Shown: positions 40,405 to 51,229, numbered from the stretch's first letter. The stretch is 64,000 nt of DNA from Bacteroidales bacterium (GCA_012510445.1 JAAZIA010000030.1:35893-99892), one strand, 5' to 3'. The notes: generated by a model from the letters alone, not told the origin. Numbers and translations are program-made.

Positions 40405-43400
40405 ATGGTATATAGAAAAGATAACAAGTTAAAAAGCGATTTCAAACAAATCACAATAGGTCTGGCATCCCCGGAACAAATCCTGGATATGTCGCACGGT
40501 GAAGTGTTAAAGCCGGAAACGGTCAACTACCGTACGTACAAACCGGAACGTGACGGATTGTTCTGTGAGCGTATTTTTGGTCCTTCCAAAGATTACGAAT
40601 GTCACTGCGGAAAGTACAAACGTATCCGCTACCGTGGGATTACCTGCGATCGTTGCGGTGTAGAAGTTACTGAAAAGAAAGTACGCCGGGAACGCATTGG
40701 CCACATAGCACTTGTTGTACCTGTAGCACACATTTGGTTTTTTCGCTCTACCCCCAATAAGATTGGGTACTTACTGGGTATCCCCGGTAAGAAACTGGAG
40801 TCCATCATATATTATGAACGTTATGTGGTTATCCAGCCGGGTATTGCCAAAGAGAGCGGTATAAACTACCTTGATTTTCTTACAGAAGAAGAATACCTGA
40901 ACCTGCTGGATTCCCTTCCCAAAGAGAACCAGATGCTGGACGATATGGATCCCAATAAGTTTCTTGCCGGCATGGGAGCAGAGGCCATTTATCAAATGTT
41001 GATACGTCTGGACCTGGACCAGCTTTCTTATGACCTGCGCCATAAAGCAGATGTAGAAACGTCTCAGCAAAGAAAGGCAGACGCCCTAAAAAGGCTAAAC
41101 ATAGTGGAAGCTTTCAGAGAATCTGCACACATCAACAGACCGGAGTGGATGATCATGAAAGTAGTCCCGGTCATTCCCCCCGATCTGCGTCCGCTCGTTC
41201 CCTTGGACGGCGGCCGGTTTGCCACCTCGGATCTGAACGATCTTTATCGCAGGGTAATCATCAGGAACAACAGGCTTAAACGCCTAATAGAGATCAAGGC
41301 ACCCGAAGTCATTCTTAGAAACGAAAAAAGAATGCTCCAAGAGTCTGTAGACTCTCTATTTGATAACTCCAGAAAATCAAGCGCCGTAAAGACAGAAGCC
41401 AACAGAGCGCTCAAATCCCTCTCGGACAGCCTGAAAGGGAAACAAGGCCGCTTCCGTCAAAACCTCCTTGGAAAACGAGTCGACTACTCGGCACGTTCCG
41501 TTATTGTGGTAGGGCCTGAACTGAGTATGAACGAATGTGGTCTGCCTAAAGACATGGCTGCAGAACTTTACAAACCGTTCATTATCAGAAAGCTCATAGA
41601 AAGAGGCATTGTTAAAACCGTTAAGTCGGCCAAGAAGATTGTAGATCGTAAAGATCCCATGATCTGGGACATCCTGGAAAACGTAATGAAGGGTCACCCT
41701 GTATTGCTTAACAGGGCTCCTACCCTGCACCGTTTAGGTATCCAGGCATTCCAGCCCAGGCTTATTGAAGGAAAAGCCATCCAGTTGCACCCGCTGGCCT
41801 GTACGGCCTTTAACGCAGACTTTGACGGAGACCAGATGGCTGTGCACTTGCCGCTGGGCAACGCCGCCATACTAGAAGCACAGTTGCTTATGCTGGGCTC
41901 TCATAACATTCTTAACCCGGCCAACGGTGCTCCCATTACCGTTCCTTCACAAGACATGGTACTGGGACTGTACTACCTTACCAAATTAAGAAAGAAAGCC
42001 AAAGGAGAAGGCATGACATTCTACAGCCCGGAAGAGGTAATCATTGCCTACAACGAACAAGTAGTTGACATGCATGCCCGCATCAAACTGCGTTTGAACA
42101 AAATAAAAGTTCGAAGCCTTAAAAACGAGAACAACCCCTCGGAAGGTTCCGTGCTTTTTGAAGCAGATCCTGCCAAAGGAAACCATATTATTGAAACGTC
42201 TGTAGGACGTGTACTCTTTAATCAGGTAGTTCCTGAACAAGTAGGGTACATCAATGAACTCCTTACCAAAAGGTCCCTGCGCGATATCATTAATCTTATC
42301 TTGAAAACAACAGGAATAGCGCAAACGGTTAAATTCCTGGACAGCATAAAAGACATAGGATACGATATGGCTTACAAAGGCGGCCTGTCCTTTAATTTGG
42401 ACGACGTTATTGTACCCAAAGAAAAAGCCCAATTGATCAAAAAAGGGTACGCAGATGTAGAAGCCGTAATGGCCAACTACAATATGGGTCTTTTAGCCAA
42501 CAACGAAAGGTACAACCAAATCATTGACATTTGGTCAACCGTAAACGTACGTCTTACAGACATTCTGGAAAAGCAATTAAAAGAAGACAAGGAAGGCTTC
42601 AACCCCATATACATGATGTTAGACTCGGGAGCTCGGGGCTCCAAGGCGCAAATCCGCCAGTTATCGGGTATGCGAGGTCTTATGAACAAGCCGCAAAAAT
42701 CGGGAGCCACAACGGCAGAAATTATTGAAAACCCCATTTTGGCCAACTTGCAAGAAGGGCTTTCTGTACTGGAATACTTTATTTCCACCCACGGTGCGCG
42801 TAAAGGATTGGCAGACACGGCCCTTAAAACGGCAGACGCCGGGTACCTCACACGCCGTCTGGTAGACGTATCGCACGATGTGATCATTAACGAAGAAGAT
42901 TGCGGTACGCTCAGAGGGTTGGTGGCTACGGCCATCAAAAAGAAAGACCAAGTAGTAGAGTCTCTTTATGACAGAATCCTTGGCCGTACCAGCGTACACG
43001 ACGTGTTTGATCCGCTCACCGGAAATCTGGTGGTAGAATCGGGAGATGAAATCACAGAAGAAATTGCAGCGGAAATTGCAAAACTACCTATAGAACAGGT
43101 GGAAATACGCAGCGTATTGACATGCGAGTCAAGCAAAGGTGTTTGTGCCAAATGCTACGGAAGAAACCTGGCCACGGGAAGACCCGTAGAGCAAGGAGAA
43201 GTAGTAGGCGTAATTGCAGCACAGTCCATTGGGGAACCGGGTACACAGTTGACCCTGCGTACGTTCCATGAAGGAGGTACTGCCCATACCATAAGCTCGG
43301 AAAGCTCTATAGTATCCAGGTACAACGGGATGTTGGAAATTGATGAATTAAGGACGCTCGAAAAAGTTACCGATACAGGAGAAACGCAAACCATCGTCAT

Positions 43401-44727
43401 AGGCCGTACCGCAGAAATGCGTATTGTAGACAGCAACACCCGTATTCCGTTCTCTTCTTACAACATTCCTTACGGTGCTACGCTCTATTTTAAGCACGGC
43501 GACAAAGTAAAAGAGAAAGAAGTGATTTGTGAGTGGGACTCCTACAACGCCGTTACCATTGCAGAATTTGACGGAACCATTGCTTTTGACAGCTTAGTAG
43601 AAGGGGTGACTTTTAGAGAAGAAGCCACCGATGAATTTTCTCAGCACAGAGATAAAGTGATCATAGAAAGCCGGGATAAATCTCGCAACCCCACGCTGAA
43701 GATCATGAAGGGCAAAGAAGAGATGAAACAGTACAACCTGCCCGTAGGTGCTCACATTATGGTGAGTGAAGACCAACAGATCAAAGCCGGCGATATTTTA
43801 GTAAAAATTCCGCGGGCCATAGGTAAGTCGGGAGACATTACCGGAGGTCTGCCCAGGGTAACGGAACTGTTTGAAGCACGTAACCCTTCCAACCCGGCCG
43901 TTGTCTCTGAAATTGACGGAGAAGTAAGCATGGGCAGGATTAAGAGAGGGAACCGTGAAATCATTGTCACGGCTAAAACAGGGGAAGAGAAAAAATACCT
44001 GGTCCCCCTTTCCAAACAAATCCTGGTACAAGAGAACGATTACGTAAGGGCCGGTATGTCTTTATCCGAGGGAGCCATTTCTCCTACAGACATCCTGCTG
44101 ATCCAGGGACCTACCAAAGTTCAGGAATACATTGTGAATGAAATTCAGAGTGTATACCGTAACCAGGGGGTAAAAATCAACGACAAGCATTTTGAAGTCA
44201 TTGTACGTCAAATGATGCGTAAGGTAGAGATTGTTGATCCGGGCGACACCCGTTTCCTTCCCGAACAACTGGTTGATAAATGGGAGTTCATGCAGGAAAA
44301 CGATACCATCTTTGATAAAAAGATAGTAACAGACGCCGGAGACTCGGAAGATCTCAAAGCCGGACAAGTAATTACCGTCCGCAGGCTTAGAGACGAAAAT
44401 TCAACCCTTAAGCGAAAAGACATGAAACCGGTAGAAGCACGCGATGCCATCCCGGCTACCTCTAACCAGATATTGCAAGGGATTACCCGTGCTGCTCTGC
44501 GTACCACAAGCTTTATGTCTGCTGCATCGTTCCAGGAAACAACCAAAGTACTTTCAGAGGCTGCCATTTTTGGCAAAACAGACACGCTGGAAGGACTAAA
44601 AGAAAACGTTATCTGCGGACATTTGATTCCTGCAGGTACGGGACAAAGGCAATTTGAAGACATTTTAGTAGCTTCTAAGTCTGAATACAACAAAATGCTT
44701 GAAGAAAGGTCTGTATCAAAAAAATGA
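40405..44727 (+). CDS. rpoC: RNA polymerase beta' subunit
   Basis: 1440-residue subunit with the active-site motif NADFDGDQM, the N-terminal zinc site [20 protein letters not shown], the second zinc site region [17 protein letters not shown] and the trigger-loop region [13 protein letters not shown]. Complete. A strong intrinsic terminator starts 18 bases after the stop. Confidence 0.99.
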   Translation: MVYRKDNKLKSDFKQITIGLASPEQILDMSHGEVLKPETVNYRTYKPERDGLFCERIFGPSKDYECHCGKYKRIRYRGITCDRCGVEVTEKKVRRERIGHIALVVPVAHIWFFRSTPNKIGYLLGIPGKKLESIIYYERYVVIQPGIAKESGINYLDFLTEEEYLNLLDSLPKENQMLDDMDPNKFLAGMGAEAIYQMLIRLDLDQLSYDLRHKADVETSQQRKADALKRLNIVEAFRESAHINRPEWMIMKVVPVIPPDLRPLVPLDGGRFATSDLNDLYRRVIIRNNRLKRLIEIKAPEVILRNEKRMLQESVDSLFDNSRKSSAVKTEANRALKSLSDSLKGKQGRFRQNLLGKRVDYSARSVIVVGPELSMNECGLPKDMAAELYKPFIIRKLIERGIVKTVKSAKKIVDRKDPMIWDILENVMKGHPVLLNRAPTLHRLGIQAFQPRLIEGKAIQLHPLACTAFNADFDGDQMAVHLPLGNAAILEAQLLMLGSHNILNPANGAPITVPSQDMVLGLYYLTKLRKKAKGEGMTFYSPEEVIIAYNEQVVDMHARIKLRLNKIKVRSLKNENNPSEGSVLFEADPAKGNHIIETSVGRVLFNQVVPEQVGYINELLTKRSLRDIINLILKTTGIAQTVKFLDSIKDIGYDMAYKGGLSFNLDDVIVPKEKAQLIKKGYADVEAVMANYNMGLLANNERYNQIIDIWSTVNVRLTDILEKQLKEDKEGFNPIYMMLDSGARGSKAQIRQLSGMRGLMNKPQKSGATTAEIIENPILANLQEGLSVLEYFISTHGARKGLADTALKTADAGYLTRRLVDVSHDVIINEEDCGTLRGLVATAIKKKDQVVESLYDRILGRTSVHDVFDPLTGNLVVESGDEITEEIAAEIAKLPIEQVEIRSVLTCESSKGVCAKCYGRNLATGRPVEQGEVVGVIAAQSIGEPGTQLTLRTFHEGGTAHTISSESSIVSRYNGMLEIDELRTLEKVTDTGETQTIVIGRTAEMRIVDSNTRIPFSSYNIPYGATLYFKHGDKVKEKEVICEWDSYNAVTIAEFDGTIAFDSLVEGVTFREEATDEFSQHRDKVIIESRDKSRNPTLKIMKGKEEMKQYNLPVGAHIMVSEDQQIKAGDILVKIPRAIGKSGDITGGLPRVTELFEARNPSNPAVVSEIDGEVSMGRIKRGNREIIVTAKTGEEKKYLVPLSKQILVQENDYVRAGMSLSEGAISPTDILLIQGPTKVQEYIVNEIQSVYRNQGVKINDKHFEVIVRQMMRKVEIVDPGDTRFLPEQLVDKWEFMQENDTIFDKKIVTDAGDSEDLKAGQVITVRRLRDENSTLKRKDMKPVEARDAIPATSNQILQGITRAALRTTSFMSAASFQETTKVLSEAAIFGKTDTLEGLKENVICGHLIPAGTGQRQFEDILVASKSEYNKMLEERSVSKK

Positions 44728-44745
44728 CTTTTACTTACACATTTT

Positions 44746-44778
44746 AATAATAAGGGCACTTTGCCCTTATTATTTTTT
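44746..44778 (+). terminator. Intrinsic terminator after rpoC
   Basis: AATAATAAGGGC and GCCCTTATTATT form a perfect 12-bp stem around ACTTT and are followed by a run of T. The end abuts the -7 box of korA. Confidence 0.9.
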
Positions 44779-44779
44779 A

Positions 44780-44787
44780 TATCTTTG
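44780..44787 (+). promoter_or_regulatory. Putative -7 box for korA-korB-gdhA-coaW
   Basis: TATCTTTG matches TAnnTTTG. A TTTG at 44760-44763, inside the rpoC terminator, lies 16 bases upstream and could act as a -33 box. The leader would be about 32 bases. Confidence 0.55.
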
Positions 44788-44825
44788 TGGATTAAACTTT
44801 TAATTAACTACCATTATAATTTACT

Positions 44826-46670
44826 ATGCCGCATAAAGTAATCGATGTCCAAGATGTTGTCATTCGCTTTACAGGCGACTCAGGAGATGGAATGCAGTTG
44901 ACCGGCTCTTTATTTGCCGATACTGCAGCCTTTTTTGGAAATGACATTACTACTTTTCCCGATTTCCCGGCCGAGATAAGAGCTCCACAGGGCACATTAT
45001 CCGGCGTATCGGGGTATCAGGTTCACATTGGAAGCAGCGCAGTATACACCCCCGGTGATTATTGCGATGTCCTTGTAGCCATGAACCCCGCTGCACTTAA
45101 GTCTAACGTTAAGTGGCTGAAACCAAACGCCACCATAATCGTAGACATAGATACCTTTGATGAAAAAGGTCTTAAAAAAGCAGGATTCAAAACTGACGAC
45201 GCTTTTAAAGAGTTGAAAATTACCCATCACAACATTATTGCTCCTCCCATTACTTCACTTACTGCAGAAAGTGCTGCTATTGTTGGTCTTGATCCCAAAT
45301 CGGGCGTTCGTTGTAAAAACATGTTTGCCTTGGGTATTTGTTACTTCCTGTACAACATGTCTATGGATCACACCATAAATTTCATTCAAAAGAAATTTGT
45401 AAAAGACCAGGCACTCATTAACATGAACCTGAAGGTCCTGAAAGACGGGTACAACTATGCCGGCACCGTTGAAGCCATTGCAGACACATACATTGTGAAG
45501 CCTTCCAAGCAAGAACCGGGAATTTACCGCAACATTAACGGTAACATAGCGGTAGCCTGGGGACTTATGGCTGCTTCGGAGAAATCGGGCAGACCGCTCT
45601 TCTGCGGATCGTATCCCATTACTCCTGCTACTGCCATTTTGGAAGAGCTGGCACTTCATAAAGACTTGGGAGTAAAAACACTCCAATGCGAAGACGAAAT
45701 TGCAGGAATTTGTACTTCCATTGGTGCTTCTTATGCGGGATCGTTGGCCGTAACCACTACCTCGGGTCCGGGACTTTCTTTAAAATCAGAAGCGCTGGGG
45801 TTAGCCGTTATTGCCGAATTGCCTTTAGTATTGGTAAACGTGCAACGTGGCGGACCTTCCACGGGTATCCCCACCAAAACAGAACAAACAGACTTGAACC
45901 AGGCACTGTACGGCCGTAACGGAGAGTGTCCCGTAGCCATCATAGCTCCCCACTCCCCTTCACATTGTTTCCAGGCGGCTTTCTATGCAGCCAAACACGC
46001 ACTGGAACATATGGTACCGGTTATCTTACTTTCGGAAGGATTCCTTGGTAACGGATCAGAGCCCTGGAAAATCCCCGATATGAAAGATTTTCCCACCATT
46101 AACCCGCCCCTTGCAGAAAAGCTGGACGACAATGAACCTTACTTCTACCCGTTCCGCAGGGATCCGGAAACCTTGGTCCGTCGCTGGGCCCTTCCCGGCA
46201 CACCCAACCTGGAACACCGCGTAGGCGGTTTGGAAAAGAACCACCAGGGCGCCGTTTCTTCAGACCCGCACGTTCACGAACAAATGGTACACGAGCGCGC
46301 AGAAAAAATAGCCCGTATAGCTCACGTAATTCCTCCGCAGGAAGTGATAGGAGAACAGGAAGGAGACATTTTGATGGTCAGCTGGGGAGGCACGTATGGC
46401 CATATGCTTAGTGCAGAAAGCCAGCTGCGTGCAGACAAAATAAAAGTGGGATTGGCTCATTTTGATTACATCAACCCCCTACCGCTCAATACAGAAGAGA
46501 TATTTAAACGCTTTAAAAAGATCATAGTCTTTGAACTCAACAGCGGTCATTTTGTAAACTACCTGAGGGCAAAATTCCCTCAGTTTACCTATATGCAGTA
46601 TAACAAGATACAAGGACAGCCCTTTATCGTAGCAGAAATTGTAGAAGCCATAAATAAAATAGTAACATGA
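44826..46670 (+). CDS. korA: 2-oxoglutarate:ferredoxin oxidoreductase, fused gamma-alpha subunit
   Basis: 614 residues: an N-terminal gamma domain (about 1-185; VVIRFTGDSGDGMQLTGSLFA) fused to the alpha domain (from ~205; FCGSYPITPATAILEELA, TTTSGPGLSLKSEALGLAVIAELPLVLVNVQRGGPSTG). With KorB it oxidises 2-oxoglutarate to succinyl-CoA and reduces ferredoxin in the cytoplasm of anaerobes. The TPP-binding part is in korB, whose ATG overlaps this stop (ATGA). Related 2-oxoacid oxidoreductases have similar sequences, but the length and the pairing with gdhA favour the 2-oxoglutarate enzyme. Confidence 0.9.
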   Translation: MPHKVIDVQDVVIRFTGDSGDGMQLTGSLFADTAAFFGNDITTFPDFPAEIRAPQGTLSGVSGYQVHIGSSAVYTPGDYCDVLVAMNPAALKSNVKWLKPNATIIVDIDTFDEKGLKKAGFKTDDAFKELKITHHNIIAPPITSLTAESAAIVGLDPKSGVRCKNMFALGICYFLYNMSMDHTINFIQKKFVKDQALINMNLKVLKDGYNYAGTVEAIADTYIVKPSKQEPGIYRNINGNIAVAWGLMAASEKSGRPLFCGSYPITPATAILEELALHKDLGVKTLQCEDEIAGICTSIGASYAGSLAVTTTSGPGLSLKSEALGLAVIAELPLVLVNVQRGGPSTGIPTKTEQTDLNQALYGRNGECPVAIIAPHSPSHCFQAAFYAAKHALEHMVPVILLSEGFLGNGSEPWKIPDMKDFPTINPPLAEKLDDNEPYFYPFRRDPETLVRRWALPGTPNLEHRVGGLEKNHQGAVSSDPHVHEQMVHERAEKIARIAHVIPPQEVIGEQEGDILMVSWGGTYGHMLSAESQLRADKIKVGLAHFDYINPLPLNTEEIFKRFKKIIVFELNSGHFVNYLRAKFPQFTYMQYNKIQGQPFIVAEIVEAINKIVT

Positions 46671-47683
46671 AATTCACTCCTCAAGACTTTAAATCAGATC
46701 AAGAAGTGAAATGGTGTCCCGGTTGTGGGGACCACGCTGTTCTGGCTGCCATTCAGCGCGCTTTGCCGGAAATCAGCGAAGAACTGGGATATTCCCGCGA
46801 AAGATATGTGTTTGTTTCGGGGATAGGCTGTTCTTCACGCTTTCCTTATTATATGAAAACTTATGGGTTCCATGGCATACACGGTCGTGCCGCTGCTATA
46901 GCCACCGGAATGAAAGTAGCCAACCCCACCCTCTCAGTTTGGGAAATGACCGGGGACGGAGACTCGCTGGCCATTGGAGGGAACCACTTGATCCATGCCA
47001 TACGCAGAAATATTGACATCAATATAGTGCTGTTCAACAACCGCATTTATGGCCTTACCAAAGGACAATATTCCCCCACCTCGCAATGGGGATCCGTTAC
47101 CAGAACTTCACCGTACGGCACGGTAGAACACCCCTTTAATCCGGGAGCACTGTCTATGGGTGCCCGCGGTACGTTCTTTGCTCGTACCCTGGATATGGAA
47201 TTGCAGCTCACCCGCGAGCTTATGATAGAAGCCGCCAGGCACGACGGTACCTCCCTGGTGGAAGTACTTCAAAACTGCGTTATCTTTAATGATAAAACCC
47301 ACTCCATCATCTCTAACAGAGAAGTAAGGGCAGATCGCACCATCGTACTGCGCCATGGAGAACCTATGATTTATGGCAAGGACAAAGACAAAGGCCTTAT
47401 CCTGGACGGCATAAAGCTAAAAGCCGTTACTATAGGAAAAGACGGAATCACCAAAGACGATATACTTGTCCACAACGCAGAAGAGCAGGATCACGGCGTT
47501 CATATGATGCTTTGTGAAATGCAATGGCCCGAGTTTCCCGTTGCTTTGGGAGTCATCCGCCGTGTAAAAGACCGTACGTACGACGATATGGTACGCGATC
47601 AGCTCACAGAAGTAGCCAACAAATCACAAATCCGCTGCATGAACGACATGCTCCGTAGCGGAGATACGTGGGTAGTAGAATAA
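46667..47683 (+). CDS. korB: 2-oxoglutarate:ferredoxin oxidoreductase beta subunit
   Basis: 338-residue TPP- and Fe-S-binding subunit. WCPGCGDHAVL and SGIGCSSRFPYY supply cysteines for the proximal cluster, and GDGDSLAIGGNHLIHAIRRNIDINIVLFNNRIYGLTKGQ is the TPP-binding region. It is translationally coupled to korA. A separate ferredoxin-like delta subunit is not found nearby. gdhA follows after 37 bases. Confidence 0.92.
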   Translation: MKFTPQDFKSDQEVKWCPGCGDHAVLAAIQRALPEISEELGYSRERYVFVSGIGCSSRFPYYMKTYGFHGIHGRAAAIATGMKVANPTLSVWEMTGDGDSLAIGGNHLIHAIRRNIDINIVLFNNRIYGLTKGQYSPTSQWGSVTRTSPYGTVEHPFNPGALSMGARGTFFARTLDMELQLTRELMIEAARHDGTSLVEVLQNCVIFNDKTHSIISNREVRADRTIVLRHGEPMIYGKDKDKGLILDGIKLKAVTIGKDGITKDDILVHNAEEQDHGVHMMLCEMQWPEFPVALGVIRRVKDRTYDDMVRDQLTEVANKSQIRCMNDMLRSGDTWVVE

Positions 47684-47720
47684 AACACATACAACAAACA
47701 TTTAATTTTAAATTATTACA

Positions 47721-49058
47721 ATGAAAGTACAAGAAGTAATGGAACGCCTCCAGTCCAAATACGGACATGAGAAGGAGTATCTGCAAGCCGTTCAAGAAGT
47801 GTTGGAAAGTATTGAAGAAGTGTACAACCAACACCCCGAGTTTAAACAAGCAAACATCGTTGACCGCATTGTAGAACCCGACAGGATCTTTACCTTCAGG
47901 GTTACCTGGGTAAACGACAAAGGTGAAGTAGAAGTGAACACCGGCTACCGTGTACAGTTCAACAACGCCATTGGCCCGTACAAGGGAGGCATTCGTTTTC
48001 ATCCTTCGGTAAACCCCTCCAGCCTCAAATTCCTTGGATTTGAGCAAACTTTTAAAAACGCGCTTACCTCGCTGCCTATGGGTGGTGGAAAAGGCGGTTC
48101 CGATTTTAATCCCCGCGGCCGCTCTGCCAACGAAATGATGCGTTTCTGTCAAGCCTACATAACGGAACTGTGGAGACATTTAGGTCCCTACACAGACGTT
48201 CCTGCCGGAGATATTGGCGTAGGTAAAAGAGAAGTAGGCTATATGTACGGCTGGTACAAGAAACTGGCCCAAGAGCATACCGGTACCTTTACAGGCAAAG
48301 GCCTTACCTGGGGAGGTTCCCTGATTCGTCCCGAGGCCACCGGTTACGGAGCCGTCTACTTTGTAGAGCACATGCTCCAGACCCTCAATGAAGAAATCAA
48401 AGGCAAAACCGTAGCCATATCGGGCTTTGGTAACGTTGCCTGGGGTGCTGCTCAAAAGGCTACGGAACTGGGAGCTAAAGTAGTGACCATTTCGGGACCC
48501 GACGGATACATTTACGATGAGAACGGTCTGAACGAAGAAAAAATTGCTTACATGTTGGAACTGCGCGCCAGCGGTAACGACATTGTTGCTCCTTACACAG
48601 ACAAGTTCCCCGGTTCTGTATTCCATGCCGGTAAAAAACCGTGGGAAGTGAAAGTAGACATTGCCATGCCTTGTGCCATCCAAAACGAACTGAACGGAAA
48701 CGACGCAGCACAGCTGGTAGCCAACCAAGTATTTATGGTAGCAGAAGTCTCTAACATGGGATGTACCCCCGAGGCTATTGAAGCATTCCAAAAAGCCAAA
48801 GTAAACTTTGCCCCGGGTAAAGCCGTCAACGCCGGCGGTGTAGCTACTTCGGGACTGGAAATGAGTCAGAACGCCTCACACCTTAGCTGGACAGAGGAAG
48901 AAGTAGATGCTAAATTGCACCAAATCATGTCAAGCATCCACGAAGCTTGTGTCACATACGGCAAACAAGATGACGGGCATATTAACTACGTAAAAGGTGC
49001 CAACATTGCCGGGTTTATGAAAGTAGCCCGCGCCATGCTGGAACAAGGAGTTATCTAA
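47721..49058 (+). CDS. gdhA: Glutamate dehydrogenase
   Basis: 445-residue hexameric-type enzyme interconverting glutamate and 2-oxoglutarate plus ammonia. It shows the substrate segment PYKGGIRFHPSVN, catalytic Lys in LPMGGGKGGSDFNP and a Rossmann loop GFGNVAWGAAQKA. Coenzyme preference cannot be fixed from the sequence; close Bacteroidales enzymes include NAD-dependent catabolic forms. Its position behind korAB suggests that it supplies 2-oxoglutarate to them. Confidence 0.96.
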   Translation: MKVQEVMERLQSKYGHEKEYLQAVQEVLESIEEVYNQHPEFKQANIVDRIVEPDRIFTFRVTWVNDKGEVEVNTGYRVQFNNAIGPYKGGIRFHPSVNPSSLKFLGFEQTFKNALTSLPMGGGKGGSDFNPRGRSANEMMRFCQAYITELWRHLGPYTDVPAGDIGVGKREVGYMYGWYKKLAQEHTGTFTGKGLTWGGSLIRPEATGYGAVYFVEHMLQTLNEEIKGKTVAISGFGNVAWGAAQKATELGAKVVTISGPDGYIYDENGLNEEKIAYMLELRASGNDIVAPYTDKFPGSVFHAGKKPWEVKVDIAMPCAIQNELNGNDAAQLVANQVFMVAEVSNMGCTPEAIEAFQKAKVNFAPGKAVNAGGVATSGLEMSQNASHLSWTEEEVDAKLHQIMSSIHEACVTYGKQDDGHINYVKGANIAGFMKVARAMLEQGVI

Positions 49059-49060
49059 CC

Positions 49061-49921
49061 ATGTATAAACTGGGCCTGGATTTTGGTTCAACATTAACTA
49101 AAATGGCTCTTGTTAAGTCGGGGGTAAAGGACAGTCCTTTACCCCTGGCTGTTTTTAAATACAAAACGAATGACAACTTAGGGGATTTCTACGAAGCCCT
49201 GGCGGCTTTCCTGAACAAAGAAAACATTCCCCTACATTCCATAAAAAGTATTTCTGCCACAGGAACACATTCCAACCTGGTAAAGAAAACCCTCTTTGGA
49301 ATTCCCGTCACCGTTGTCCCCGAGGTTGACTCTATTGGCCAAGGTGGCCTTCTGCTCTCGGGTCTGGACCGGGCGCTGATAGTCAACATGGGTACGGGGA
49401 CAACGTACGTAGAGGCCACCCCGGAAGAAATCCGCCACTTGGGCGGAACGGGAATGGGTGGGGGAACGCTCACCGGATTGGGACAGTGCATTCTGGGAAC
49501 AAGCTCTGTAAGTGAGATCGTTCGCAAGGCTTCTCATGGAAACCTGGAACGTGTAGACTTACTGATTCGCGACATTACCCAACAGAAACTCGATTTTCTA
49601 CCTCCCAACCTGACGGCTGCCAATTTTGGAAAAATTGGTCATTCTCTTTATACCCAAGAGGCACAACAAGCTACAAAAGAAGACTTGGCTCTGGCCATCA
49701 TCAATCTGGTATTCCAAGCGATAGGGAGTATGGCCGTTATGGTTTGTAAGAGCTGCCACAAAAAAAACGTAGTATTTGTAGGCACCCTTACACGCATTCC
49801 GCAAATTGAGAAAATTTATTCCGTATTCTCGAAAGTGTACGGTCTCCAATTTATCGTTCCTCCCTTTGCCGTATACGGTACGGCCTTGGGAAGCATAGAA
49901 GTATCTAAGCAAGAAGTATAA
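49061..49921 (+). CDS. coaW: Pantothenate kinase, type II
   Basis: 286-residue ASKHA-fold kinase for the first step of coenzyme A synthesis. It has the phosphate-binding LGLDFGSTLTKMA, catalytic Glu in VVPEVDSIGQGG, NMGTGTTYV, LGGTGMGGGTLTGLG and LTAANFG, all type II features shared with Staphylococcus CoaW and eukaryotic PanK. It starts 2 bases after the gdhA stop. Its 3' end overlaps murI on the other strand by 106 bases; the overlapped C-terminus (PPFAVYGTALGS) is family-conserved. Type II enzymes are usually insensitive to CoA feedback. Confidence 0.87.
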   Translation: MYKLGLDFGSTLTKMALVKSGVKDSPLPLAVFKYKTNDNLGDFYEALAAFLNKENIPLHSIKSISATGTHSNLVKKTLFGIPVTVVPEVDSIGQGGLLLSGLDRALIVNMGTGTTYVEATPEEIRHLGGTGMGGGTLTGLGQCILGTSSVSEIVRKASHGNLERVDLLIRDITQQKLDFLPPNLTAANFGKIGHSLYTQEAQQATKEDLALAIINLVFQAIGSMAVMVCKSCHKKNVVFVGTLTRIPQIEKIYSVFSKVYGLQFIVPPFAVYGTALGSIEVSKQEV

Positions 49922-50634
49922 TACAAATCTTCGCCCGGTGGGCTTTGTTTCTCTGCCAACCTCCCTTTTTCTGAAAGTAAAAACCGAACGCGCCGGGCTA
50001 CTGCAGGGGCCGGATCTACAATGGTAACACCGGGCCCGGCAATTTTGCGTATGACCGGTACCAAAAACGGGTAATGTGTACACCCCAGCACCAGATGGTC
50101 TGCTCCTGCCGTAAGCATGGGATCTATCACTTCTCTCACCTTTTCTTCTGTAGCCGGCGTATCAAACTCTCCACGCTCTACGGCTTCTACCCAGCCTTCT
50201 GCATGCGCCTCTAAAACCCTGACCGGTCCTGCAAAAGCTGCCAACGTAGTATTGTATAAAGGCCCCCGGAACGTTCCTCGCGTAGCCAAGACCCCAACTA
50301 CTCCGCTTTTCGTATGCAAAATGGCCGGCTTAACAGCCGGTTCCATGCCTACAATCAGCTCTTGGGGAAAAAGAGACCGCAACGTATGTATAGCCGCCGC
50401 CGTAGCCGTATTGCAAGCTACTACCACCAGCTTACAACCTTGCTCTAATAAAAAACGCGTGAGTAAGAGAGACCTTTCCCGTATAATTTCTACCGGCTTG
50501 GTACCGTAAGGGCAGTAGGCGGTATCTGCCACATAAATAAGGCGCTCCTTGGGGAGAAGCGCCTTAATATGAGCATGAACGGAAAGGCCTCCAATACCGG
50601 AGTCCAATACACCAATGGCTGCCCCGCTCATCAT
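49816..50634 (-). CDS. murI: Glutamate racemase with a C-terminus antisense to coaW
   Basis: 272-residue enzyme making D-glutamate for peptidoglycan. It has IGVLDSGIGGLSV, ADTAYCPYGTK, and the two catalytic cysteines in VVVACNTATAAA and LVLGCTHYPFL. The family's near-terminal YTSGD-type segment is reduced to YYTS. From there on the protein (about 34 residues) is encoded antisense to coaW and does not resemble the family, suggesting loss of an older stop. Two start Met codons (50634, 50631). Last gene of the nadK-uppS-bamA-skp-skp-murI run. Confidence 0.92.
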   Translation of the reverse strand: MMSGAAIGVLDSGIGGLSVHAHIKALLPKERLIYVADTAYCPYGTKPVEIIRERSLLLTRFLLEQGCKLVVVACNTATAAAIHTLRSLFPQELIVGMEPAVKPAILHTKSGVVGVLATRGTFRGPLYNTTLAAFAGPVRVLEAHAEGWVEAVERGEFDTPATEEKVREVIDPMLTAGADHLVLGCTHYPFLVPVIRKIAGPGVTIVDPAPAVARRVRFLLSEKGRLAEKQSPPGEDLYYTSCLDTSMLPKAVPYTAKGGTINWRPYTFENTE

Positions 50635-50641
50635 GTACCTT

Positions 50642-51196
50642 TTATTCTTCCATACCCGGCAACTGAGTAGGAGCTACTTTTTCTGCCGGAATGCCCAGTA
50701 CCGTTTTGGCTAATGGAAGCACATCTATACTTACGTCTTCGTTAAAGAAGATAACACCCCCTGCAGACAAGTCAAAGATAAAAGTAAACCCTTGTTCTTT
50801 GGCTACTTTTTCTATGGCCTCGTTGGCTTTCTGGAATACAGGAGAGAACAGAATTTGTTGCATTTGCTGATATTCTTGTTGGGCTCCCTGGCTAAACTGT
50901 TCTAAACGCTGTTGCAACTCAATGAGTTCACGCTGTTTAGACTCCAGTACGGCTGCAGACCACGTGGCCTGCCTCTGTTGGTAGGTGTTGTATTTTGTCT
51001 GGTATTCTTGTTGCATTTCTGCAATGGTTTCCTCCAGCTCGTTTGTATAGTTCTGTAGTTTTATAAGTGCAGAATCCCTTTCCGGCATCAGGCCAATGAG
51101 TTCTTGAGAATTGATGTGCCCAAATTTCAAACTCTGTGCAAAGGTGGTACCCAGAACACAAGTCAACACAACAAGGAGGGTGGCAATACGTTTCAT
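50642..51196 (-). CDS. Skp/OmpH-family periplasmic chaperone, second copy
   Basis: 184 residues with a signal peptide (MKRIATLLVVLTCVLGTTFA, cleavage likely after TFA) and a long Gln/Glu-rich coiled coil, the OmpH fold that carries unfolded outer-membrane proteins to BamA. The conserved N-terminal strand (LKFGHINSQELIGLMPE) and C-terminal strand (GFTFIFDLSAGGVIFF) are present. The start chosen is ATG 51196; the track's 12-codon extension lacks signal-peptide character. It has its own -7 box after the first skp. Confidence 0.88.
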   Translation of the reverse strand: MKRIATLLVVLTCVLGTTFAQSLKFGHINSQELIGLMPERDSALIKLQNYTNELEETIAEMQQEYQTKYNTYQQRQATWSAAVLESKQRELIELQQRLEQFSQGAQQEYQQMQQILFSPVFQKANEAIEKVAKEQGFTFIFDLSAGGVIFFNEDVSIDVLPLAKTVLGIPAEKVAPTQLPGMEE

Positions 51197-51221
51197 ATGT
51201 TTTTTTGGTTTATAAAGAATA

Positions 51222-51229
51222 CAAATGTA
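51222..51229 (-). promoter_or_regulatory. Putative -7 box for the second skp gene
   Basis: TACATTTG on the minus strand matches TAnnTTTG. Transcription would begin near 51215, about 19 bases before the ATG at 51196. Confidence 0.45.
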
